A stretch of 64,000 bases of DNA from Gracilariopsis chorda (lineage: Eukaryota > Rhodophyta > Florideophyceae > Gracilariales > Gracilariaceae). Numbering within the stretch: position 1 is the first letter of the stretch; each line of letters begins with the position of its first letter. The position numbers and the translations under genes are program-made. The notes beneath the pieces are model-generated. The model saw only the letters and a program-made list of their open reading frames with translations, was not told where the DNA came from and did not search any database. The stretch is from NCBI GenBank assembly GCA_003194525.1, contig NBIV01000015.1, forward strand, positions 124,001 to 188,000, given 5' to 3'. Positions 20,169-31,926 of this stretch are shown here, one piece after another.

Positions 20169-21824
20169 ATGAGCGGGCGATTCCCTCTTGCCCTCCTCCT
20201 AGCAGTTCTGCCTGTGATCTCATGCTTTCCTGCTCCCCCGCCTGTTTCCCATCAGCCCCACTTCCTCCATCACACCTTCCTTCACCTCAGGGCTAATCGC
20301 ATCCGTTCTACCCACTCTCGGATTTTGAAGGAGGTCGTTATTCCCCAAAACGCATTCAACCCCCTCAGTCGCGCCGGTCTGGCCTTTGAGCCGTGCTCCA
20401 CCGACCTGCCCTGTCAAGGTGAACGTTCATGTGTCCAGCTGGCCGATTCCGAATTAGGATCTGTTGAAATCACCGACTGTGAAGCCGGGTTGTGTTTCTG
20501 CGCCGATCAGGAAGGGTGTGCCACCACTGCCGACTGCTTAGATGGAGAGACCTGTGGTCCCACTGGAACATGTCTTTCAAACGCCTTTGTACCCGGGGCT
20601 ATCGATATCTCTGAGTCCGACACTAGTGCCACTTTGGGGCTCAACCTAGACCGGTGTGAGTCCTTAGCGGACTGCAGGAACCCCCGCAACTGTGTTCAGT
20701 TTGTTGATGGACTCTTTGGTGAGTGCCAGGGTACCAGCTGTTTCTGTGTACTCGCCGATCCGAGCTGTATCTCCATTTCTGAGTGTTCTGATGGAGAGTC
20801 TTGCACTAAGAGAGAGGGTTCCTCCACTGCTATTTGCATCTCAGAGGCCGCCTTGGAGAACGGTGACGTTACTCCTGAGGAGATAACTGAAATCACCACT
20901 AACCAACCACCACTTCCGCCCATGCCTCCCAAGCCCACTCCTGCCGCGCCGGCTACAGAGCCTCCGGCAACCGAACCGCCAGCAACCGAGCCGCCAGCAG
21001 CCGAGCCGCCAGCAACCGAGCCGCCATCAACCGAGCCACCGGCAACCGAGCCGCCAGCAGCCGAGCCGCCAGTCACTCAGCCCCCTGCGACCGAACCTGC
21101 AACTGAGGTACCGGCCACACCCGCAACCGAGGGCCCCGCCACTGTTCCGCCTGCAACTACTGCCGCAGAGACCGTCACTGAAGCTACCGAACCTACCATG
21201 GGTGAAGGGGATTCTACTGATGAGCCCATCTCCACTGACGGGGAGCCTACTGAGGAAGAGACTGTTGACCGTGAACCTCCCGTAATTCCAGTGCCGGAAG
21301 GTGAGGGTGAGAGCAGTTCGCCGACCGACGAGGAAGACACTGATGATCTAATGAGTGAGACAGAGGAAGCTGATGGTGACTTGATCCCAGATCCGGATGT
21401 TGTCATCACTCCCTCCCCCGAAGGTGAGATCCCTTCCATTGCGGAAGGCGTTGATGGCGAAGGGGAACCAACGCCTTCACCTGAAGATGAGATCTGTATC
21501 GGTGTACATCATCTCTCTCACATGGCCTACAAGGACCTGATCTACTCGTCTCACAGGGTTGCTCGAGTGCTGTGTGACAAGAGCAGCAGCTGTGCTACGC
21601 CAGGTCATATCGTGCTGTACAAGGGAGAAGCTATGATGATGAGGAAATACTGTACCATCACTCGTTGTGTGCAGAAGATCATGAGGGTGAACAGTCCGCG
21701 ATATTCTCGCGCCGCTCGCGTGGATTCCCACACCGAGGATCTGAGCTTCACTGCGTTTGCGGCGAGATATGAGAGTGCAGCGGAAGAGCACTTGCTTCGG
21801 GCGTTTGTGCGTATTGGGCTATAG
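20169..21824 (+). CDS. secreted Cys-rich, PATEPP-repeat protein
   Basis: The protein has 551 residues. The start chosen is the ATG directly before a signal peptide (MSGRFPLALLLAVLPVISC) rather than any in-frame codon upstream. Two homologous Cys-rich modules follow at about 75-140 and 165-230, each with eight or so Cys in a pattern like CxFC…C…DCxDGExC. Next comes a Pro/Thr/Glu linker with tandem PATEPPA-type units (about 255-330), an acidic linker, and a C-terminal globular domain with five or more Cys (EICIGVHHLSHMAYKDLIY). The architecture suggests an extracellular matrix or cell-wall protein with an O-glycosylated stalk. I do not recognise a named family. Confidence 0.8.
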   Translation: MSGRFPLALLLAVLPVISCFPAPPPVSHQPHFLHHTFLHLRANRIRSTHSRILKEVVIPQNAFNPLSRAGLAFEPCSTDLPCQGERSCVQLADSELGSVEITDCEAGLCFCADQEGCATTADCLDGETCGPTGTCLSNAFVPGAIDISESDTSATLGLNLDRCESLADCRNPRNCVQFVDGLFGECQGTSCFCVLADPSCISISECSDGESCTKREGSSTAICISEAALENGDVTPEEITEITTNQPPLPPMPPKPTPAAPATEPPATEPPATEPPAAEPPATEPPSTEPPATEPPAAEPPVTQPPATEPATEVPATPATEGPATVPPATTAAETVTEATEPTMGEGDSTDEPISTDGEPTEEETVDREPPVIPVPEGEGESSSPTDEEDTDDLMSETEEADGDLIPDPDVVITPSPEGEIPSIAEGVDGEGEPTPSPEDEICIGVHHLSHMAYKDLIYSSHRVARVLCDKSSSCATPGHIVLYKGEAMMMRKYCTITRCVQKIMRVNSPRYSRAARVDSHTEDLSFTAFAARYESAAEEHLLRAFVRIGL

Positions 21825-22258
21825 ATTTTTTGGTGTCAGCCGCTGTGTCGCGGTCTTGATTCAGTCTTGATTCGATCTTGCCTGTTTGTCACTCGGCAAG
21901 TAGCACTGCTTACAATAGGGCCTTGGAAGGGTTTTCCAGCTAGATTTTTTGACTTTTTTCGGAATTGGAGTCGTAGGGAACTCCCTCTGTAGGGGTACGG
22001 AGAGAGGTGCAGCGCCGAGTATCCACGGCATCCTTTTTGGTACTGTGCGGCATTGAGGTTTATATTTTAATAATTAAACGAGCTTACCGTTCGTGTCAGA
22101 AGTTGCGCGTTGGAGCTTTCGCATGGCTGCACGTGGTTGTAGAACTATCCATCATATCCTACTGGAGGCGCTTTAAATAGTTATGATTCCAAGTTCCGTT
22201 CGGTCGGGCTGTAGGAGTTAACGAACGGTACGTTCTTGGAGTTTGTTATTGATGTGAT

Positions 22259-22284
22259 AAAGGATTAGCGGTCTGCTAACCGCT
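22259..22284. repeat. short dispersed palindrome, copy 2
   Basis: AAAGGATTAGC, a ggtct loop and GCTAACCGCT differ from copy 1 at only a few positions, including the loop. Confidence 0.6.
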
Positions 22285-22446
22285 ACTATTATTTATGCCT
22301 CACACGGCTCGGACTGATTGCGGTTCGTAGATAGTTGTGAGCAAAAATTTAAGTGCCCTTGTGCGCGTGTCACGTACTCCAATGCTGGACAATCAATGCT
22401 TTACTGTTGACTAACGTGTTCAGTTGTGCGCAAAGGATAGAAGGCT

Positions 22447-22474
22447 AAAGGGTTAGGAGGGCTAGCCTCTACCC
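22447..22474. repeat. short dispersed palindrome, copy 3 (weak)
   Basis: AAAGGGTTAGGAGGGCTAGC then CTCTACCC shares the left arm and spacing of copy 1, but its right arm is degraded. Confidence 0.4.
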
Positions 22475-23822
22475 ATCGTCAACCTTACCGTACTTTGCTC
22501 TTATCATACTTCCCTGTCAATTCCAATCTCATTCGTAAGCCCCAAGTTGTAATGCTATCTCAGCAACAAGCTTCCTGCGAGAATAGGCTGGGAAATGAAT
22601 TTTTGAAGGTAAGTTTAGGAAGGGTGACCTACCAAGAAGCACCCAAACCACTTGGTTTGTTTCGGTGACGATGCTTGTTAACGAGCACCAGCAAATTGTC
22701 AGAGTGAACGTGTTCAACATGCATCGTGAGCGCAGCTGAATTGCTCATTTCATTCGTATTGCAGTATGTATGACGGTGAATCCATGGCTCTCAAGCCATT
22801 TCGGATTTGAATTTATGACTTGCTAAACCCTCAACGTTTCGTGCCCTGCCAGCTTAGCTTGGAAAGATTTCAAGCATGTTGTCTGCCTTGGAAAGAGTGG
22901 CGCGGGGAAAGGTTAACAGGCAGCGACTGCAGATTTTACCACACATGCGGCAATGTATGAGTACTTTCATGTCTCGTAACAGATCAGTGCTTTTTCCCTG
23001 CTGTTTGTGGCCAGCTGTCCTCAAGTTGTGTTAGCTATTGTCTGCGGTCGGTGAAACTCTCATGACGGAGAGTTCAACTGCGATCACTTTGCAGAAGGAA
23101 CTGTAGGCAGGTCGGACTCCAGGTCTCGGAAGACTCGTTGTTCTTGTGACAGACCGCTACTGCAAACACCCGCCAAAGGATCGCCGTTTTCAGTTGTACG
23201 CGTTTGTGCATCTCTTCATCACGGTGTTGCACCTTCTTCACATGTCATGCTTGAGAGCCCTGACACAAAGCAGTACAAAGGAGGCTATTCACTGCCCAGA
23301 GCCTCAGAGCCTGAAGGAGAAAGCTCAAGCCTGAACGAATCACACCGTTCTACCTGTCATCCTACGCCTAGCTAATCTACTGCTGTGCTAGCCTTCCTAC
23401 AGAACGTGCTCCGGGCGATGGTGCCATCGACCTTGACTGCTGAAAGGGAACTGATCGTAGAAACGGTACAAATCGTTCCCGAGGCTCCGTGACGGGGCCG
23501 GTCACACACATTTTACGTCCGAAGGAGACATAAGAAAAAAGGCCTATGATCAAGAATCTATTTATAAAAAGTATACGGCGCGAGTTTTCCGGCACGTGAC
23601 GTGTTGCATCAGCTCGCTTGGCAAGCAAAATGAAACGGTGGATAAGATATGTTAAGTTACAAGGTTGAAGAAAAGGTTGAACAAGACGCTCAGATCGTTA
23701 TAGGGGTGAGGGATTGTTGGCGGTACAAGCACGTGAAGAGAATTTGCAGAGCGCAACAGACAAGAGGCGCAGCGGGTTTCCCTTGGCTGCAGAGGACAAG
23801 TAGAAAAGTGCTAATGGAGTTG

Positions 23823-24650
23823 TTAGGTGAAGATGAACTGCTTGAGCTGTTGAAGGCCGAGGGCATTATGAGAGAGTGCGCGACGAGCAAGCGTTTGATA
23901 CAAGGTATCATCTCCAGCCGTGATGTGCTGCAAGATTTGGGATTCGTCGGCTGGGGCACGATGGACATTGCCACTGACAAAGCTGGTATCGCATTGGAGG
24001 GTTTGAAGCAGTTTCGTGAGATCTTGTCGCAGATGAGGCTTTCGAATGACGTAATTTGGGACAAGTGGTGTCGAAACATTGATCGGTTTCTTGTCATCAT
24101 CGACGTACGGATAATGGTTCAAAAAGCGTTTCTGACGAGTACTAGAGTTTGCCTTTTCAGCCGCGGCATGCATTTGTTGATCGTCAAGAGTGGAGTTTCC
24201 ATGGCCGCCTGACAGCGTGTACTTGGATGCACTCAGCAGACGTTCTTCTATCGGAGCGCAGGACGTGATGTAGAAGAGGGTGGAGCAACGCTTTCGAAGT
24301 AGGGATACCGTGCGCGAGTTGAGGTAGAAATGACGCGAGAGAAGCGCCTTTCGAGGCGTTTGAAGGTTGTCGAATATGGTGTACGGAATGGCGGAGCGCT
24401 GCTTTTCTCGGGGAGGTTGCCTGAAGTGATGTCGGCGTAGACAGGATTGGAGAGCGGTTCCAATGGTGGTGGAGGCGGTCCGAGGCGGTCTGTCATAGAT
24501 GAAGCATCGAATGGATGGGGTTTGTGACGACGGGGGGTTTCCGCGCGGTGCAAAGCCGTGATTGACCGGGAGGGAGTTGTAGGAGATTACGGTGAGCAGG
24601 GTTATGAGGGTGATGAAGACAGCGGTGTGCTTGCGGGCGAGGAGGAGCAT
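23823..24650 (-). CDS. Golgi-type sulfotransferase (PAPS-dependent), type II membrane protein
   Basis: ATG at 24650 gives 275 residues; frames further upstream use non-ATG codons. A short basic N-terminus precedes a signal anchor at about 8-28 (HTAVFITLITLLTVISYNSL), as in type II Golgi enzymes. The PAPS 5'-phosphosulfate loop follows at about 55-65 (RPPRTASTTIGTAL, cf. the PKTASTT-type motif). The 3'-phosphate region is at about 135-155 (YITSCAPIEERLLSASKY). Such enzymes move sulfate from PAPS to sugar hydroxyls. In red algae the likely acceptors are galactans of the cell wall, though that is inferred from lineage only. It shares a GC-rich upstream region with the plus-strand gene at 25588. 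Confidence 0.75.
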   Translation of the reverse strand: MLLLARKHTAVFITLITLLTVISYNSLPVNHGFAPRGNPPSSQTPSIRCFIYDRPPRTASTTIGTALQSCLRRHHFRQPPREKQRSAIPYTIFDNLQTPRKALLSRHFYLNSRTVSLLRKRCSTLFYITSCAPIEERLLSASKYTLSGGHGNSTLDDQQMHAAAEKANSSTRQKRFLNHYPYVDDDKKPINVSTPLVPNYVIRKPHLRQDLTKLLQTLQCDTSFVSGNVHRAPADESQILQHITAGDDTLYQTLARRALSHNALGLQQLKQFIFT

Positions 24651-25587
24651 TTGGCGTTCTGGCGAGATGCGAAAGCACGTGCTTTGAAGCGCAGGAGACG
24701 AGGGCAACTCATCTCGAAGACGGGGGTGGGGGGGGAGGGAGGTGGAAGGAGGCAAGAGAAAGCGGGGCGTCTCGAGAACGGTGGACAGGGCGCGGGCGGG
24801 CTGCCATCACCCACCAACGCGATTCGCCGCGTACCCGATGCGCGGTGCTCCGCGCTGGCGCGCGCATGTGCGCGCCGGCACGCATCGGCACGCGTGTACA
24901 CGCGGCCGCGTGGACAGGTGGCGGCGAGGCGGTGAGCAGCGATCGCAGCATTTGACACGCGCCGCAAATACGCAGAGCGCGCCACCTGGCGACGCGCAAA
25001 CGCGCGCGCGCGCGCGCGCACGGCACGAGACGGCGCCACGTGCGCGCGCAGCAACAACAACTGCAATCACAGCGCCGTCTCGCGCCTCCGCGTGCACCAC
25101 CGCCCGTCTTCGCCACCGCCGTGCCCCCCCCCCCTCCCCACGCTCGCCACCGCCCGCCCCGCGCTCGAGCGCCACGTTGCCGATGCCCGCCCCGCTCCCC
25201 TTTCGAATGTTCGAAACTGCGCCCATGCGCTCGCTCATCTCGCCACGTTCCGCACCGCCACTCGTCCTACTTCCCCGGCCCCCTGCGTCTGACACCGTCG
25301 CTGTTCCTCCCACAACATCCCATCACTACCCCGCGCCATGTGCACCACCCCCGCCCGCTCCCCTTTTGATCCCTCACCGCCTCCACTCCTCCAACACTTC
25401 ACTTACCTCCGTCATGCCCCACCGATAAAAATCCCCCCACACGTTCACCCCCTATCTACGCACTCCCCAGCACTTCTGTTTGTTCACTCCCCCCCCCCCC
25501 ACCCCATCCTATCATCCGTCACCCAAGTCCCACGCTCCACTCGCACGATCTCTACGCTTCCGTCCCCCCTCCCGCCATCCCCAAACG
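24651..25587. other. GC-rich divergent promoter region with alternating CG tract
   Basis: The region lies between divergent genes. It contains many short palindromes of CGCGTG and GCGCGC type, an alternating (CG)n run near 25000-25020, and poly-C runs at about 25120-25135 and 25487-25500. Long open frames here arise from GC-rich composition and have no domain signatures. I infer a CpG-dense bidirectional promoter. Confidence 0.5.
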
Positions 25588-27426
25588 ATGGAGTCCCCAT
25601 CGCTTGTCTTCCTCCCCATGCACAGGCGCCCAAGCACAGACTCAACCCAGTCTTTCGAAACCGCCCCCTCAACCCATCGCTCCGTCATCCCCGATTCTCC
25701 CGGAGACCCAGTCCTCATGGCCCGTCTCAAAGCCCTCAATCTAAGTTCAGTTCCGCCTGAACTTCGTCAAACCCCGTTAAGTCCGCAAAAACCCCCGTCT
25801 CCAATCTCCCCACCTTCCTCTCGTTCACCGTCTTTGAACCGCCGTTCAGTCTCTTCCAATGCATCCTCCACGTCCGCTTCCGATAAGCCCCACATCGTTC
25901 CCAACAACAACCCGTCTGCATCCATCCACGACCTCCCGCCGCTCAGCCCGCTTTCATCCATGTATGACCCTCACTCTCGATCCGTCTCAGCTTCGGAGGA
26001 GGATGCCACATCCTCGTCACCCGCCTCCTCCAACTCCGATGTCGCCACACTCACTCATACCCAATCCATGTGCGACGATCGCCTCCGCAATTCTCTCCTC
26101 CACAGCCACATCACCAATGCACCAAGGTCTCGAAACCGCTTCCACCCCCAAAACTCCCAAACCCCGTTTCGTAAAGCCCTTTCCCACCGTCAGCACTCAC
26201 CAGCCGATCTCCCACCAGCACTGCGTCATCGCTTCTCTCTGGACACTCGTTCCAATCCGCTCTCCGCTGCAGTCGCCCGATCCAAAGCTGTCGATCACTT
26301 CACTCCGCATCGAAACCACTCCGAGAGGCTCGTCCCCGCTATCAGGATGCACAGCACCGCTTCGACACGAAACTTCGATTTGCCACGTGGAAAGGTTGAG
26401 CACTTGCCGGCCGTCTCTCGCCCTGCTACCCCATCCCGCCTGCCTCGTCCCAAAGTTTTTATACGCCAAAGTCCCAGCCGTCCATCCGTTGTCGACCCCG
26501 TTGCGGTAAGACACTTTGACCACGACCCGGAACTTTCTCTAGAACCGCAGCTGGTAACGCGGGAACTTCCCCTGTCTCCCCTGCCTAATCTTCCGCAATC
26601 AACCCTCTCAAGTCAACCGCTGGATGATTTCGTCAGGGAGAATCAATTCTCCGCAAAGATCACCAATGTCTCGGAGGAGCATATGTACTATTCCGATGAA
26701 GATGAGTTCGACTCTCAACTCGTAGACCACGCCAACTCCCCCCTCAAGGACAACTCACCTAGTGATGTGCTATCTACCAAGGTCAGACGCGCTGTCAGCG
26801 CGCTTCGTAGCATCTCCTTTCAATCTACTCAGATCGAGGACTTTGATACAGCATGGGGTCAGGCCCTGTCCGTCTCCCAGGAGAAACCAAATCCTTCCTT
26901 CGCTAGTCTCGCATCGGCCAAGTGGCGTCGTGCCCGTAGCAAGGCGTCAAGTCGCATGGGAGGTAAGGAGTTCGAATGCTACAGTGAAAATGATGCTTGC
27001 AGCATGCGCTCAAGCGGATCCAATTTCTCATCGCAGAAGGAGAGATCTACGAATGGGCGCGACCAGGTCAGGGGCTTTGCTGCCATGAGGATGCGTAACC
27101 TCAGTGGACCTCACAAACGCTCTCTGTGGGCTGGTGCCCGACGCGACCGTGAGCGCCAACCTCACGCTGTTGCCGCTCAATTGCTCGTGTCCGGAGGTGG
27201 TCAGGGGCTCTTGGCTGCGTCTGCAGAGATGTCAGAGCAGCGGCAGGCTCTCGCTACCGTGGCCCCTGCTGATGCTGTTGACGCTAGGAACGGTACGCAA
27301 AAGGGCTCTGTCGACAAATACGTGGAATTCATTCATGCCTCGGCGCAACGAGAAGCAAAGGGTAAGTTCGGTCCTAGGCACTTCCCTGGTCGTGTTCTCC
27401 GGTTATTCAGGAGAAAATGGAATTAG
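25588..27426 (+). CDS. Ser/Pro-rich protein of unknown function
   Basis: ATG at 25588 (MESPSLVFLPMHRR) gives 612 residues. The first 400 are Ser/Pro/Arg-rich and probably disordered, with many SP and SxxxS sites (LSPQKPPSPISPPSSRSPSL) suggesting proline-directed phosphorylation. An acidic patch (YYSDEDEFDSQ) lies at about 400. The last 200 residues look more ordered and may be a conserved region: VRRAVSALRSISFQST, then RGFAAMRMRNLSGPHKRSLW and a basic end HFPGRVLRLFRRKWN. I recognise no family. Coding status rests on the long open frame, and the low complexity makes the first part less certain. Confidence 0.6.
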   Translation: MESPSLVFLPMHRRPSTDSTQSFETAPSTHRSVIPDSPGDPVLMARLKALNLSSVPPELRQTPLSPQKPPSPISPPSSRSPSLNRRSVSSNASSTSASDKPHIVPNNNPSASIHDLPPLSPLSSMYDPHSRSVSASEEDATSSSPASSNSDVATLTHTQSMCDDRLRNSLLHSHITNAPRSRNRFHPQNSQTPFRKALSHRQHSPADLPPALRHRFSLDTRSNPLSAAVARSKAVDHFTPHRNHSERLVPAIRMHSTASTRNFDLPRGKVEHLPAVSRPATPSRLPRPKVFIRQSPSRPSVVDPVAVRHFDHDPELSLEPQLVTRELPLSPLPNLPQSTLSSQPLDDFVRENQFSAKITNVSEEHMYYSDEDEFDSQLVDHANSPLKDNSPSDVLSTKVRRAVSALRSISFQSTQIEDFDTAWGQALSVSQEKPNPSFASLASAKWRRARSKASSRMGGKEFECYSENDACSMRSSGSNFSSQKERSTNGRDQVRGFAAMRMRNLSGPHKRSLWAGARRDRERQPHAVAAQLLVSGGGQGLLAASAEMSEQRQALATVAPADAVDARNGTQKGSVDKYVEFIHASAQREAKGKFGPRHFPGRVLRLFRRKWN

Positions 27427-27591
27427 AACTATCCGCGATGTTGCTGAGGTGCAGCAACTCCCAGACTATGTGCAAACATGTTTTCTACCTTATCCCAGGT
27501 ACTTATCCACTTCCGCTACCCCTCCCCTCCCCCTCCGAATCGCTGCTGTATAGAAAAAAAACTTTGTCAACAATTGCTAAGTGCTTTTTGG

Positions 27592-28563
27592 CTACTTGTG
27601 CTGCACAAACCGGAACTCGCATCTTTCATTGGATTCATGCATTGACTGATCTGCCAGTGTCTTATCTAAGGTGAAGGAAATCCCGTGGCTATCTGCTGTG
27701 ATTGGGGAGTAGATGGCTTTGTCTAAGGCACAGAATATCTTTGTCAAGTGGGGAACATCCTCAGCTCGACAGAGTTCATTGTAGTAGCACTTCTCTGTAA
27801 ATGAAACATATTTCCGACGGACGGAGGTTTTTGAGAATGTTGTCAGAACTTGCCAGGAGACGGCAGGAATATCACACAGGGTGAATGCAAACGTACTTAC
27901 GAAGAAATTATGTCTTGACTGTTCATCAATTTCGTCATCTTCTGTTGATGTCTCAAATGTCGATCCAAAATCTCTCATCATGTTCGCGGTCATGCGTCGA
28001 ACCGCAGCCATGCGGTCAAAGGAGAACCACAAGGCAGCACGCACAATCCAAAAGTCAGGTCTTGTTTTTCCACCTGATTCCACCGCTTTTCGTTCCTCAT
28101 CGGAAACATTTCGATCCGGAACTGGTACCGCACCGAATCCGGAACGAATGATGTTACAAAGCCGGATTTCATTCTTGATTCGCGGTGATAGAACTCGATG
28201 TGTCGCTATCGCCAGTGCGGTAGTATGTAGGTGAACAGCAGCTCGGTCATCAGTGACGGTCTCGATATACTTTGCACAGAGCTTTTGAGTACCGTCCTCA
28301 ATGCTTTTGGCGATTGCGTCGACCTCGTCCTGGAGCTCTGGCTGCTTGACAAGTGGTAGTGTTCGTAGGTATACAAAACGCGTTGCTCTGTTTGACGACA
28401 TGTTCATAATATCGTCAGGACTTTGAGTAGCCTGAAGGTGAGCCTGTGTTAGAGAGCGATAGAAGTAAGCTGCACGTTGATGGGGAGGTTTTCCCAGGTT
28501 CACTCCCCGAGCAAGAAACGAGGTGCGATAGATGACATCCCTGAAGATGCTTGAGCACCGCAT
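27592..28563 (-). CDS. ATC hydrolase-like protein (L-2-amino-thiazoline-4-carboxylate hydrolase family)
   Basis: ATG at 28563 gives 323 residues without introns. The C-terminal third resembles the ATC_hydrolase family (pfam14196): NELCRAEDVPHLTKIFCALD, then a TLA-type strand and CEFRF near the end, which match the family's conserved FC..D and C.FRF signature. Known members hydrolyse a cyclic thiazoline to a cysteine derivative in bacteria; eukaryotic members are uncharacterised. The assignment is from pattern memory, so moderate. The gene ends 165 bases from the stop of the plus-strand Ser/Pro-rich gene (convergent). Confidence 0.55.
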   Translation of the reverse strand: MRCSSIFRDVIYRTSFLARGVNLGKPPHQRAAYFYRSLTQAHLQATQSPDDIMNMSSNRATRFVYLRTLPLVKQPELQDEVDAIAKSIEDGTQKLCAKYIETVTDDRAAVHLHTTALAIATHRVLSPRIKNEIRLCNIIRSGFGAVPVPDRNVSDEERKAVESGGKTRPDFWIVRAALWFSFDRMAAVRRMTANMMRDFGSTFETSTEDDEIDEQSRHNFFVSTFAFTLCDIPAVSWQVLTTFSKTSVRRKYVSFTEKCYYNELCRAEDVPHLTKIFCALDKAIYSPITADSHGISFTLDKTLADQSMHESNERCEFRFVQHK

Positions 28564-29132
28564 ATTGCTATAACAAAACTCTCCACAAACAACCCGACCG
28601 TTCAAAGATCGATGTCACTCGCAACTTACCCTTGGTTTCCCCGTATATGTATACCAAACTGCCTCTCTCAGGTATTGTACCTCTCATGCCATTTTTTGAC
28701 AAAATCGATCAGTTCGCGTATTTGATGAGCCTTTTAACGTGCTCACTCTTCTACCTTCATAGTTCAACACTGTTCAAATTGTTTGGAACGGCCCACATGA
28801 GGAACTCATCATGTTCGCAGTACGTCGTAGACCTTCCTAGTAGTCGTACACTAAGTGCGATGGTACCCGGTATCAAAGGTTTCTAAGTGCATATCCGAAA
28901 TTCGAAATCTCGGAAGAGAAACTTGCGACGGAAGCCTTCCGCAACTAACATCACGGAAATAATCCCGCGCTCCGTGTTTCGGCAACATCACGTGCTACGA
29001 CGGGACTCAAGAGTCGGTAATCCAGAACGGGAGGAGTTCCGAAGACCACTTTAGATATTTTATACATTTATTAGCATTAGCTGACCAAGAAAAAGCAAGT
29101 CAAAAGCACTAGAGCAATCCACTTCAATATGT
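28564..29132. other. no gene seen
   Basis: This lies between the ATC-hydrolase-like start and the RPT3 3' end. No coding region is supported. Confidence 0.45.
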
Positions 29133-30368
29133 TTACTTGTAGAAAGCAAACTCTTGATCGTCCTTTTGCACATTCGCCTTATAGGCCGTTTCAAAATCGG
29201 ATTGCAACACAACGTAGCGATTCTTTCGCACGGCTTGCATTCCAGCCTCCTGACAAATTGCTGCAATCTCAGCACCACTAATCTTGTCAGGCCGAGAAAC
29301 AAAGTCCTCAAGGTCTACGTCTTCAGCCATGTTCATCTTGCCTGTGATAACTTGGAATATCAGTCGCTTCTGCCGACGATCCGGTAGCGGAAACTCAATC
29401 TTTCGATCAAGACGACCAGGTCTGAGTAGCGCTGGGTCGAGGGTATCTGCACGATTGGTGCACATGATCACCTTGACGTTAGAGAACTGGTCAAAGCCAT
29501 CCATTTGGTTGAGAAGTTCCATAAGGATACGTTGAACTTCACGATCTGCGCCAGTCTGAGCATCAAAGCGTTTTGTCGCAATTGCATCGATCTCGTCGAT
29601 AAAGATGATAGCGGGGGCATTTTCTCTCGCTAATCTAAACACATCACGAACCATTCTTGGTCCTTCTCCGAGGTACTTCTGAACAAACTCTGACCCCACA
29701 ACTCGAATAAATGAGGCAGTTGTATGATTTGCAACCGCCTTTGCCAGCATCGTCTTTCCGGTTCCTGGTGCACCGTACAAGAGAACACCTCGCGGCGGAT
29801 CGATACCGATCTGTTCGTACAAACCAGCGTGGGTAAGTGGCAGCTCAACGGCTTCTCGAATTTCTTGCTTTTGAATGTCCAGACCTCCAATATCTGAGTA
29901 CGATACGTCGGGTTTCTCATCAGCGCCCATCATTGATATGGTAGAATCTGCTTCTGGTGGTAAGATATCTACTAATGCGGTGGAATGTCGATGCAGTGCA
30001 ACGGAAGAACTGGGCTTCAAAAGTTCGCGATTAACCGTTGACAGAATGCGAACGTAACTATTGGAGCCAGTTGTGGGGACTACGATACCAGTGTTGGCAT
30101 CGACCATCTCCAGAAACTGTCCTATGACAAGCGGAACAGATTGAATTCGCTTCACTTCTTCCTGGGCGTGGAGCAACTCGCGTTTTAAGGACTTCATTTC
30201 TTCCTTGATGTAACTCTCTTGAATCTCCAGAAACTCGAGCTGGCGCTCAAGCATCTTGTACTTGATATACAGATCATCGTTCTTTTCTGCTTTTGGCGTC
30301 AGTGTAGGCTTTTCAAGTATTGTTGCTGTTGCTGAGCTCACTGGCTCAATCTCCATGGCATTGCTCAT
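29133..30368 (-). CDS. RPT3: 26S proteasome regulatory ATPase RPT3 (6B)
   Basis: The chosen ATG at 30368 gives 411 residues, the usual size. An N-terminal coiled coil (about 30-75) and OB fold precede the AAA+ module: Walker A GAPGTGKT near 200, Walker B IIFIDEID near 255, and arginine-finger region [10 protein letters not shown] near 320. The stretches [20 protein letters not shown] and [20 protein letters not shown] match RPT3 (PSMC4) rather than other RPT subunits. The C-terminus FAFYK carries the hydrophobic-Tyr-X tail that docks into the alpha ring. It unfolds substrates as part of the 19S base. It faces a proteasome alpha4 gene across 601 bp. Confidence 0.96.
   Translation of the reverse strand: MSNAMEIEPVSSATATILEKPTLTPKAEKNDDLYIKYKMLERQLEFLEIQESYIKEEMKSLKRELLHAQEEVKRIQSVPLVIGQFLEMVDANTGIVVPTTGSNSYVRILSTVNRELLKPSSSVALHRHSTALVDILPPEADSTISMMGADEKPDVSYSDIGGLDIQKQEIREAVELPLTHAGLYEQIGIDPPRGVLLYGAPGTGKTMLAKAVANHTTASFIRVVGSEFVQKYLGEGPRMVRDVFRLARENAPAIIFIDEIDAIATKRFDAQTGADREVQRILMELLNQMDGFDQFSNVKVIMCTNRADTLDPALLRPGRLDRKIEFPLPDRRQKRLIFQVITGKMNMAEDVDLEDFVSRPDKISGAEIAAICQEAGMQAVRKNRYVVLQSDFETAYKANVQKDDQEFAFYK

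Positions 30369-31926
<1,558 letters not shown>

Larger units (their letters stand above)
21825..23822. other. long spacer, no gene seen
   Basis: This 2-kb spacer has no supported gene. It contains two relatives of the short palindrome (22259-22284, 22447-22474). Open frames of 60-80 codons lack domains. A 187-codon plus-strand frame at 23649-24212 begins before the sulfotransferase 3' end and then runs antisense to it; I reject it. Confidence 0.5.

Noticed and set aside
20696-21439. Minus-strand Gly/Ser-rich frames
   Set aside because: Antisense of the PATEPP repeats of the secreted protein.
23649-24212. 187-codon plus-strand frame
   Set aside because: Antisense to the sulfotransferase over most of its length, with no domain. 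The minus strand carries the PAPS motifs and signal anchor.
24709-25428. Arg/Ala-rich frames on both strands in the GC-rich divergent region
   Set aside because: Composition artefact of CGCG-rich DNA, with no conserved motif.
27104-27553. 149-codon plus frame overlapping the Ser/Pro-rich gene
   Set aside because: Out-of-frame shadow of the longer ATG-started frame.
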